Positions 14,282 to 19,968 of a stretch of DNA of 19,968 nt are shown piece after piece. A model generated the notes under the pieces. It did no database searches. It was not told the DNA's origin and saw nothing but the letters and a program-made list of their open reading frames with translations. The translations under genes and the position numbers were made by a program. The DNA is from CAZSVE01 sp964610175 (GTDB lineage: Bacteria; Pseudomonadota; Gammaproteobacteria; HK1): contig CAZSVE010000053.1 of the NCBI GenBank assembly GCA_964610175.1, positions 1-19,968 of the forward strand, given 5' to 3'. How positions within the stretch are numbered: the first letter of the stretch is position 1; each line of letters opens with the position of its first letter.

Positions 14282-14474
14282 CCAATCGTTTCAAGATGTC
14301 TGGCGAAGCTTCGCCAGGTATTTCGAATCCGTTTGCTCCGAACCACTCTCGGATGAGTTTTGCCTTAAGATCCTGTATAAATTCCCTCTTGCCGATTCTG
14401 CCATCGTACGCCTTTCGATGCGAAAATCCACGGAAATTTACAACACAAGGCTCGCCGATGAGATTCGCAAAGAA
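14282..14474 (-). pseudogene. Unidentified relic or small gene, copy 2 (uninterrupted)
   Basis: On the minus strand this reads GEPCVVNFRGFSHRKAYDGR, IGKREFIQDLKAKLIREWFG and ANGFEIPGEASPDILKRLVG before trailing into sequence that overlaps the 5' end of lnt. The frame stays open from about 14486, and the composition (basic, helix-rich second half) is protein-like. A diverged copy, split by repeats, lies at 5263-5535. No family is recognised. It contains the palindrome CTGGCGAAGCTTCGCCAG (about 14300-14317), the same motif as the 5' end of the dispersed repeats. It could be a fragment of a larger gene or part of another repeat family. Confidence 0.4.
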
Positions 14475-15183
14475 ATAACATCTCAATGAGGAAATACGCT
14501 ATGAAACTCCACTCTCCCAATTTCGGCAACAACCAACCGATACCGGGGGACCATGCCTTTTGCATCCCCGATCCCGAGAACCACGTCACCTTCGGCGGCA
14601 ACAAAAACCCCGCCCTGTCATGGAGCGACGTGCCCGCCGGCGCGAAGTCCCTGGTGCTGATCTGCCATGACTCCGACGTGCCCAGCAAACCAGATGATGT
14701 CAATCAGGAGGGGAAGACCATTCCCGGCGACCTGCCACGCATCGACTTCTATCACTGGATCCTGGTGGATATCCCCACCAGCACGACCAGGATCGAAGCC
14801 GGTGAATACAGCACCGGCGTCACTGCGCGGGGCAAGGCGGGGCCCGACGCCCCTCATGGCACTCGCCAGGGCGTCACCGACTTCACACAATGGTTCGCGG
14901 GCGACGCCGAGATGGGTGGCCAGTACTTCGGCTACGATGGCCCCTGCCCACCCTGGAACGACTCCATCACTCACAACTACCATTTCACCTTATATGCCAT
15001 CGACGTCGCGCGCTCCCCGGTGGAGGGAACATTCGATGGCGAGACGGTCAAAAAGGCAATCGACGGGCATATCCTGAGTCAGATCCGCATTACCGGGACC
15101 TACAGCCTGAATCCGAATCTTTAGCGAGGCTGCCTTACCGGCGATCTCAAGGCAAAGATTCGCTTTGTCCTGGTTATCGCTAT
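14475..15183 (+). repeat. 709-bp inverted repeat, right arm
   Basis: Reverse-complement match of 4439-5147, carrying the second PEBP gene. Homology stops at GGTTATCGCTAT on the right. On the left it continues in diverged form through the relic to about 14290. Confidence 0.95.
14501..15124 (+). CDS. YbhB/YbcL family Raf kinase inhibitor-like (PEBP) protein, copy 2
   Basis: 207 residues, identical in protein sequence to the copy at 4498-5121, with the same CHDSDVP, FYHWILVDIP and YDGPCPPW motifs. An in-frame ATG at 14486 exists only in this copy (ACG in the other), and GAGGAAA lies correctly before 14501, so 14501 is chosen. A GCCTT/AAGGC pair downstream (15131-15152) could form a weak hairpin. 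This arm is free of dispersed repeats and may be the original locus. Identity between copies means a very recent duplication or continuing gene conversion. Confidence 0.9.
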   Translation: MKLHSPNFGNNQPIPGDHAFCIPDPENHVTFGGNKNPALSWSDVPAGAKSLVLICHDSDVPSKPDDVNQEGKTIPGDLPRIDFYHWILVDIPTSTTRIEAGEYSTGVTARGKAGPDAPHGTRQGVTDFTQWFAGDAEMGGQYFGYDGPCPPWNDSITHNYHFTLYAIDVARSPVEGTFDGETVKKAIDGHILSQIRITGTYSLNPNL

Positions 15184-15356
15184 TGACGGTTACCGCTATC
15201 GAAATCGGGATCGATTCTCTTCGTCGCTCCGATTCCGGCGATTTTGGCGACTCCATTCCACGGACGGCATAACAACCTTTGCCCACCCGAGGCGTGGGAT
15301 CGCCAGTAGAATCAGTTAGCTAGCTCGCTGGCACTGATTGATTGGAGAATGTGAAT

Positions 15357-15839
15357 ATGAATACAGATGATTTCTATCTCGAAGAGTATAAGTGGTTGCG
15401 CGCGGAAATTTCCGGAAACGTGAAGGAGACACGCGCATTGGAACGATACGCTTTATTAGGCGCAGCGGCGGTATGGGCGTGGATCTTCACCAACGGGGGA
15501 GATTCTTCGCTGCCACCGGGAGCCTGGTATATACCCTCTGTCTTGGTGCTTACGGGTGCCCTACGATCCCTTACGCTATGGTTGGATGTGCGAAATATAG
15601 CGACTTACATTCGAGAAGTTGAGTCAGCGGTAAAAGACTCCAGGAATAATATAATAGGGTGGGAAACGTGGCTTGACCAACAAAGCAATAAGCCTTCCGA
15701 TCGTACTGCATCAAAATTAAAGGAACTGATGGGCGTGTTAAAAGATGCCTTTACATCAAAATATACTTTAATGACGATTGGATTTTGGCTCTTGCTTTTC
15801 GTTGTTACCCTTGTCGGAGGGTATTGTCTACGCTCGTGA
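15357..15839 (+). CDS. Small three-helix membrane protein of unknown function
   Basis: 160 residues. The N-terminus MNTDDFYLEEYKWLRAEISG (1-20) is an amphipathic charged helix. Hydrophobic segments lie at about 33-48 (ALLGAAAVWAWIFTN), 58-76 (WYIPSVLVLTGALRSLTLW) and 137-157 (YTLMTIGFWLLLFVVTLVGG). A polar helix-rich loop of some 60 residues lies between the second and third. GGAG 9 bases before the ATG at 15357 decides the start. I recognise the general type (E-Y-x-WL-x-E-I at the start, three membrane spans) from uncharacterised bacterial proteins; a SLATT-like architecture is possible but not demonstrated. The second half is markedly AT-rich compared with neighbours (for example AATAATATAATAGG), which suggests recent transfer. 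Confidence 0.65.
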   Translation: MNTDDFYLEEYKWLRAEISGNVKETRALERYALLGAAAVWAWIFTNGGDSSLPPGAWYIPSVLVLTGALRSLTLWLDVRNIATYIREVESAVKDSRNNIIGWETWLDQQSNKPSDRTASKLKELMGVLKDAFTSKYTLMTIGFWLLLFVVTLVGGYCLRS

Positions 15840-15872
15840 TGAGTGCTGGCTATTTTCTTACTTTTGAGCCAC

Positions 15873-15972
15873 GTAGGGTGGAATAGCGCCGTAGGCGCGT
15901 ATTCCACGTGCGGGGAAGCGTCTTCTTTGAAGACCGCGTGGAATACGGCACTTTGTGCCTATTCCACCCTAC
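15873..15972. repeat. 100-bp palindromic (MITE-like) repeat
   Basis: Arms GTAGGGTGGAATAG (15873-15886) and CTATTCCACCCTAC (15959-15972) are perfect complements. Inner arms TATTCCACG and CGTGGAATA, plus a central GTCTTC/GAAGAC pair, extend the fold, giving a long hairpin with side arms. It encodes nothing. Such GTAGGGTGGA-ended units are common small non-autonomous repeats. Confidence 0.7.
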
Positions 15973-16049
15973 TATACCCTACACCCGTACTTTCACGGCA
16001 GTCGCACGAACCAAGGCGTGGTTTCCCAAAATAAAAAAGGCATTCCATC

Positions 16050-16532
16050 ATGGCGCGAAAAAAACGTAAGAATATCAAGATCACCACCCTGATCGGCCAT
16101 GACGCCGAGCTGCGGGGGGACATCCATTTCGTAGGTGGCCTGCATGTGGACGGTGCCATTTTCGGCAATGTGATCTCCGAGGACCCTGCTTCTCTTGTGA
16201 CGCTGAGTGACCAGGGTGCCATCGAAGGCGAGGTCAGGGTGCCCTATGTGGTCATCAGCGGTACCGTAATCGGGAGCGTGTACGCCCGCAATCACCTCGA
16301 ATTGTCATCCAGCGCGCGGATCTCCGGCAGTGTGTATTACACCGTCATCGAGATGGCCATGGGTGCCGAGGTAAACGGAAACCTCATCAAGCAGGATGGC
16401 GATGGCGACGAGCCACTTTCGACATATGCCGCTCTCGTCGATTCTCCCGGTACTACCGGCACCACCGGTATCGCCGGTGCCGCCACCAATACCACCAATA
16501 TCGCCGATACCGAAGACGTAGTGACGGCCTAG
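16050..16532 (+). CDS. Bactofilin family cytoskeletal protein
   Basis: 160 residues with a bactofilin (DUF583) beta-helix core from about 11 to 115: TTLIGHDAELRGDIHFVGGL, HVDGAIFGNVIS, GAIEGEVRVPYVVISGTVIG and ARISGSVYYTVIEMAMGAEV show the G-x-V/I repeat rhythm. Bactofilins polymerise without nucleotide into filaments that scaffold cell-wall enzymes or shape features. The basic MARKKRKN start is typical, while the C-terminal tail (about 121-160) is low-complexity Gly/Thr/Ala (GTTGTTGIAGAATNTTNI), coded by imperfect ACCGGT-type repeats. The stop TAG lies at the very edge of dispersed repeat R7, so the original tail may have been shortened. No M23 peptidase partner is adjacent. Confidence 0.9.
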   Translation: MARKKRKNIKITTLIGHDAELRGDIHFVGGLHVDGAIFGNVISEDPASLVTLSDQGAIEGEVRVPYVVISGTVIGSVYARNHLELSSSARISGSVYYTVIEMAMGAEVNGNLIKQDGDGDEPLSTYAALVDSPGTTGTTGIAGAATNTTNIADTEDVVTA

Positions 16533-16640
16533 CGAAGCTTTGCCTCGAACCGACAAGATAGACTCGAGCATCGGTAAAGCAAAGCCGGCGTTCCGCAAAC
16601 CCCGGGTGATTTGCCAGGCCGATCCGGAAACAGACAAACC
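16529..16640 (+). repeat. Dispersed repeat R7 (plus orientation, diverged)
   Basis: CTAGCGAAGCTTTGCCTCGA begins at the bactofilin stop. The core GCATCGGTAAAGCAAAG is clear. The 3' half is diverged but still alignable (CCGATCCGGAAACAGACAAA against the family end). Confidence 0.65.
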
Positions 16641-16678
16641 GAAAACACGCCATCCCCATCCGCAAGCGACCCCCACTC

Positions 16679-17965
16679 ATGACGACAAGCAGCCGATCCC
16701 CCGACACAGTACGTGGGCCTGCGCGAAAAATGGCCGACATCGCACCATTTTACGTCATGGATATTCTCGGTCGCGCCAAGGAGCTGGAGGCCCAAGGACG
16801 GGAAATCATCCATATGGAGGTCGGTGAACCGGACTTCCCTACCCCGCAGCCTGTCATCGAGGCAGGGATCCAGGCGCTTGGCGCCGGGCATACCCATTAT
16901 ACGGCTTCCCTGGGGATCCCGGCACTCCGGCAGGCCATCGCGGACTTCTATCTGCGGCGTTATGGGGTCCATATCCCCGCGCATCGCATCGCCATCACGC
17001 CCGGGGTGTCCAGTGCCCTGCAACTCGCCCTGGCGACGCTCATCGATCCCGGTGACGAGGTCATGGTCGCCGATCCCGGATACCCGTGTAACCGAAACAT
17101 GATCCGGCTCTTCGAGGGCACCACGGTGGCCGTGCCCGTCGGCATCGAGACCGCCTATCAACTGACACCGCAGCTCATTACCCGCCATGCCACGCCATCC
17201 ACGTCCGCCATCGTCCTCACCACCCCCTCCAATCCCACCGGTACCCTGGTGACGCCGGGGAATATGGCGGGAATACTCCGGGAAGCGAGGCGTCTCGATG
17301 CCCGGGTCGTGGTCGATGAGATCTATCTCGGTCTCGTCTATGACGATGCCACTGTGGCCGTCGCCGTCACCGGCGGTGCCGATGCCCCCATGGCAGGTAC
17401 CACCGCCAGCGATACCGGTGATACTCGCGACGCCGCTGGCACCCATGTCGGCACGGCGCTGGCGCTTTCCGATGACATTTTCCTCGCCAGTGGATTCTCC
17501 AAATACTTCGGTATGACCGGGTGGCGCCTGGGCTGGATGATCGTTCCGGAATGCTTTTTGCCCGACATCGAAAGGCTTGCCCAGAATCTATATCTTGCTC
17601 CCCCCACCATGGCCCAATATGCGGCATTGACCGCCTTTCGTCCCGACACACTGGCCATCCTGGAAGCACGGCGCCAGGAATTCCAACGCCGCCGGGACTT
17701 TCTATTGCCCGCGCTCGAAGAGATCGGTTTCCATATCCCCGTAAAACCCCATGGCGCATTCTACCTCTATGCCGATTGCAGCCCGTTCAGCGAAGACAGC
17801 GCACGATTTGCCGATGATCTCCTGGAAAATGCCGGGGTCGCCATTACGCCGGGCATCGATTTCGGAGACAATGCGCCCGAGCGGCATGTTCGATTCGCCT
17901 ATACCACCAGTATGGAAAACCTACACGAGGGGGTCGAACGTCTGCGCCGCTATCTGTCCACTTGA
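16679..17965 (+). CDS. PLP-dependent aminotransferase, class I/II (AspC/AlaA-like)
   Basis: 428 residues, fold type I aminotransferase. IIHMEVGEPDFPTP (43-56) is the substrate-side loop; PGVSSALQLAL near 108 precedes the cofactor phosphate site; TTPSNPTGT (181-189) has the PLP-contacting Asn185; VVDEIYLGL has Asp213 and Tyr216; SGFSKYFGMTGWRLGW has the Schiff-base Lys275; RHVRFAY near the end supplies the carboxylate-binding Arg. The likely reaction is amino transfer between 2-oxoglutarate and an amino acid such as alanine or aspartate; the substrate is not certain. The ATG at 16679 keeps the family N-terminus ADIAPFYVMDILGRAKELEA in frame. Residues 226-262 (VAVAVTGGADAPMAGTTASD onward) are an extra Gly/Ala/Thr/Asp-rich insertion between the Asp/Tyr and Lys motifs, absent from usual homologues. 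Confidence 0.9.
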   Translation: MTTSSRSPDTVRGPARKMADIAPFYVMDILGRAKELEAQGREIIHMEVGEPDFPTPQPVIEAGIQALGAGHTHYTASLGIPALRQAIADFYLRRYGVHIPAHRIAITPGVSSALQLALATLIDPGDEVMVADPGYPCNRNMIRLFEGTTVAVPVGIETAYQLTPQLITRHATPSTSAIVLTTPSNPTGTLVTPGNMAGILREARRLDARVVVDEIYLGLVYDDATVAVAVTGGADAPMAGTTASDTGDTRDAAGTHVGTALALSDDIFLASGFSKYFGMTGWRLGWMIVPECFLPDIERLAQNLYLAPPTMAQYAALTAFRPDTLAILEARRQEFQRRRDFLLPALEEIGFHIPVKPHGAFYLYADCSPFSEDSARFADDLLENAGVAITPGIDFGDNAPERHVRFAYTTSMENLHEGVERLRRYLST

Positions 17966-18068
17966 ATCGCCAAGCACCCAAAACGGCATTGCGTCGTGCC
18001 AGGATGCCCTGACCCGGCATCACGGAATCGAAAGGCAATCTGAAAAGTCTCGGCTCCGAAAAAATCCT

Positions 18069-18180
18069 CTGGCGGAGCTTGTGCTCGAACCGACGAGGCA
18101 TGATTCGACATTGGTAAAGCAAAACTGGCGTTTCGAAAAACTCGACTCATTTGTGGACATGAGCGGGGAAAAAACGAAAT
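18069..18180 (+). repeat. Dispersed repeat R8 (plus orientation)
   Basis: CTGGCGGAGCTTGTGCTCGA at the start, ATTGGTAAAGCAAAACTGGC in the core, AAAAACTCGACTCATTTGTG, then GAGCGGGGAAAAAACGAAAT at the end. It resembles R2 in the ACTCATTTG segment, which suggests two subfamilies. Confidence 0.8.
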
Positions 18181-18203
18181 ATCCGAACGTGCAACGTTCG
18201 GAT
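18181..18203. terminator. Perfect 9-bp hairpin abutting R8
   Basis: ATCCGAACG, loop TGCAA, then CGTTCGGAT. No T tract; termination is possible but unproven. Confidence 0.35.
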
Positions 18204-18365
18204 TCAAGGTCTCACGGGCAAGAAACCAGGATTCCTCTCCAAGAGAGCATCCTTCCTTGAAAACCCACCCTGAAAAACCGAACGAGGGTTTTCGTTACCA
18301 TGCAATTGCACCGCATCCGCGGCGCCATCGAAATCCCGGCCATGCCGGGTTCGGAGAGACAAGCC

Positions 18366-19658
18366 ATGAAAATTCTTATTATCGGCAGTGGTGGCCGCGA
18401 ACATGCCCTGGCCTGGAAAACCGCTCGATCGACACTCGCCACCCAGGTATACGTCGCCCCCGGCAATGCCGGCACGACACGGGAGACCAAGGTACGCAAC
18501 GTGCCCATCGGCGTCGGTGATACCGAAGGGCTGCTGGCATTCGCGCAACAGGAAAACATCCATCTCACCATCGTCGGCCCCGAAGCGCCCCTGGTGGATG
18601 GCATCACCGATGCCTTCGCCGCGAAGGGACTGCGCTGTTTCGGGCCCACCAGAAGCGCCGCGCGCCTCGAAGGCTCCAAGGTATTCACCAAGGAATTCCT
18701 GGCCCGCCATGAAATCCCCAGCGCTGCCTTCCAGGACTTCACCGATATCGGGAAAGCCGAACGCTACATCCGCGCTCGCTTCCAACCCGAAACGCCAATC
18801 GTCGTCAAGGCCGACGGCCTCGCCGCCGGCAAGGGCGTCATCATCGCCGCCAATCCCGATGACGCCGTGGCCGCGGCGCGGGACATGCTATCTGGCAATG
18901 CCTTCGGTGATGCCGGTCGCCGCATCATCGTCGAGGAATACCTCACGGGCGAAGAAGCCAGTTTCATTGCCCTGGTCGACGGCGAACACATCCTGCCCAT
19001 GGCCTCCTCCCAGGACCACAAACCCAGGGACGAAGGCGACAAGGGACCCAATACCGGTGGAATGGGCGCCTATTCGCCCGCCCCCGTCGTCACCCCGGAA
19101 ATGCATCGGCGCATCATGAAAGACGTCATCGAACCCACGGTGCACGGCATGGCCGCCGAGGGCTATCCGTATCGGGGATTCCTGTACGCAGGAGTCATGA
19201 TCGACAGCGATGGTGTCCCCAAGGTATTGGAATACAACTGCCGCTTCGGCGACCCGGAAACGCAACCCATCCTGATGCGCCTCACCTCCGATCTCGTGGA
19301 ACTCTGCGAGGCAGGCGTAAATGGAACCCTGGACCAGTATACGGCGCATTGGGACCCACGGGCCGGATTGGGCGTCGTCATGGCCTCGAAAGGATATCCC
19401 GCGAGCTATCCCAGCGGAGACATTATCCACGGCCTCGAAAAGGAGCACCCGCACACCAAGGTATTCCATGCCGGAACCAAGGAGGTGGCGGGAAAAGTAG
19501 TCACTGCGGGTGGGCGCGTACTCTGCGTGTGCGGGCTCGGGGATACCGTAACAAAGGCGCAGACCACGGCCTACGCGCGCGCCCGCGACATCCGGTGGGA
19601 AAATATGTATTACCGAAAGGATATCGGATTCCGGGCGCTGGAACGGGAATCCAAATGA
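18366..19658 (+). CDS. purD: Phosphoribosylamine-glycine ligase
   Basis: 430 residues, full length compared with E. coli PurD (429). It is an ATP-grasp enzyme joining glycine to phosphoribosylamine in de novo purine synthesis. MKILIIGSGGREHALAWK is the N-domain start, and VVKADGLAAGKGV (about 147-159) is the glycine-rich ATP-grasp loop. EEYLTGEEASF, then SSQDHKPRDEGDKGPNTGGM and LEYNCRFGDPETQ form the nucleotide and metal site, all intact. A frame from 18300 adds 22 residues, but GGAGAG about 8 bases before the ATG at 18366 and the family N-terminus fix the start. purD is often next to purH; here no purH is in view, and upstream is the aminotransferase separated by R8. Confidence 0.97.
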   Translation: MKILIIGSGGREHALAWKTARSTLATQVYVAPGNAGTTRETKVRNVPIGVGDTEGLLAFAQQENIHLTIVGPEAPLVDGITDAFAAKGLRCFGPTRSAARLEGSKVFTKEFLARHEIPSAAFQDFTDIGKAERYIRARFQPETPIVVKADGLAAGKGVIIAANPDDAVAAARDMLSGNAFGDAGRRIIVEEYLTGEEASFIALVDGEHILPMASSQDHKPRDEGDKGPNTGGMGAYSPAPVVTPEMHRRIMKDVIEPTVHGMAAEGYPYRGFLYAGVMIDSDGVPKVLEYNCRFGDPETQPILMRLTSDLVELCEAGVNGTLDQYTAHWDPRAGLGVVMASKGYPASYPSGDIIHGLEKEHPHTKVFHAGTKEVAGKVVTAGGRVLCVCGLGDTVTKAQTTAYARARDIRWENMYYRKDIGFRALERESK

Positions 19659-19781
19659 TCCGGCAGGGCGTGGTTTCTTTACGAGTGCCACCGGTACGCT
19701 GGTAATGGGCGCCACCAGTACTCCGGCGATTACACCGGCAATAAAATCAGGCGCGCCTTTGGCGCCGATTCAGGCCTCCCC

Positions 19782-19968
19782 ATGAAAAACATCATGAAAA
19801 GCTTTAGTACCGCAGGTCCCATAAAACCGAACAAACACTACAACATTCCACCGCTATCGCGTTGGGACATGGATGAAATCTATTCCCTGATCGGGGATGA
19901 GCGTTACTTCGTTCTCCATGCCCCTCGTCAGACCGGCAAGACCAGTTGCCTGTTGGCATTGATGGAAA
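19782..19968 (+). CDS. AAA-type ATPase of the AAA-like/PD-(D/E)XK mobile family (5' part)
   Basis: The gene starts at ATG 19782 (an alternative in-frame ATG is at 19794) and runs off the window end after 62 codons. The N-terminus has HYNIPPLSRWDMDEIYSLIG, then ERYFVLHAPRQTGKTSCLLA, where APRQTGKTS is a Walker A variant preceded by a hydrophobic strand. This is the usual opening of the multi-copy ATPases common in sulfur bacteria and cyanobacteria that combine an AAA domain with a C-terminal nuclease-like domain. The C-terminal part is not visible. A GGCGC-rich hairpin (about 19751-19767) lies between purD and this gene. Confidence 0.75.
   Translation, partial: MKNIMKSFSTAGPIKPNKHYNIPPLSRWDMDEIYSLIGDERYFVLHAPRQTGKTSCLLALME

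Larger units (their letters stand above)
17966..18365. other. 400-bp gap between the aminotransferase and purD
   Basis: Holds repeat R8, a perfect 9-bp hairpin directly after it (18181-18203), and an 8-bp inverted pair GAAAACCC (18259-18266) with GGGTTTTC (18286-18293) upstream of purD. No gene is supported. Confidence 0.45.

Noticed and set aside
16529..17446. 305-codon minus-strand frame opposite the aminotransferase
   Set aside because: Gly/Asp/His-rich shadow of a gene with complete PLP motifs.
3779..18180. CRISPR array as an explanation of the repeated sequences
   Set aside because: Copies are about 110 bp, kilobases apart or irregularly spaced, in both orientations and without regular spacers; no cas genes are seen.
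18281..18296. Possible PurR-like box upstream of purD (AACGAGGGTTTTCGTT)
   Set aside because: Only the TTTTCGT half resembles the E. coli operator; the left half does not match, so I do not call it.
1..19968. tRNA or rRNA genes
   Set aside because: No cloverleaf with a GGTTCGAATCC-type T arm or conserved rRNA segment was noticed in the intergenic stretches. GGTTCGAGCAC inside the repeats looks superficially like a T arm, but no acceptor or anticodon stems fit around it.

Overview
The window looks like chromosomal DNA from a gammaproteobacterium, or a close relative. It has moderately high GC, a ubiquinone-type UbiT protein, Lnt, peptide deformylase, PurD and bactofilin. The sequence cannot name the species. 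The repeat-rich spacers, decaying toxin-antitoxin DNA, contractile-injection gene and tandem CaiB/BaiF CoA-transferases resemble what I recall of large sulfur-oxidising or symbiotic Gammaproteobacteria (for example Candidatus Kentron-like or Thiotrichales/Chromatiales genomes). That is a low-confidence inference.

Layout. 1-1940: palindromic repeats, then a contractile injection system tape-measure-family gene, probably the end of a cluster lying to the left. 2161-3700: two almost identical tandem copies of a coiled-coil PD-(D/E)XK nuclease-like gene. 3779-5736: a repeat-riddled decay zone with a broken RelE/ParE-type toxin and its antitoxin on the minus strand, a PEBP/YbhB-like gene (minus), and an unidentified relic gene interrupted by short repeats. 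5737-9836: an SQR-like flavoprotein and two paralogous family III CoA-transferases, all plus strand. 10427-12137: ubiT-def (6 bp apart) and a small DUF1640-like gene. 12565-14205: lnt on the minus strand. 14282-15183: second copy of the relic and of the PEBP gene, inverted relative to the first. 15357-19658: a small membrane protein, bactofilin, a class I/II aminotransferase and purD. The window closes inside an AAA-type ATPase gene.

The main signal not explained by genes is a family of about 110-bp dispersed repeats (eight copies, here R1-R8). One end carries GCGAAGCTT and the other GAGCGGGAAATAAACAAA. Two copies (R2, R3) sit inside one arm of the relic/PEBP duplication and are absent from the other arm, so the window itself holds occupied and empty sites. 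Other copies lie at the truncated end of the toxin gene, at the stop codon of bactofilin and just before the start of the DUF1640-like gene. The 709-bp inverted PEBP repeats (4439-5147 and 14475-15183) bracket a 9.3-kb block of housekeeping and metabolic genes that homologous recombination could invert.

Most metabolic genes look like independent short transcription units. The clear couplings are ubiT-def, the two CoA-transferases, and the overlapping antitoxin/toxin pair.
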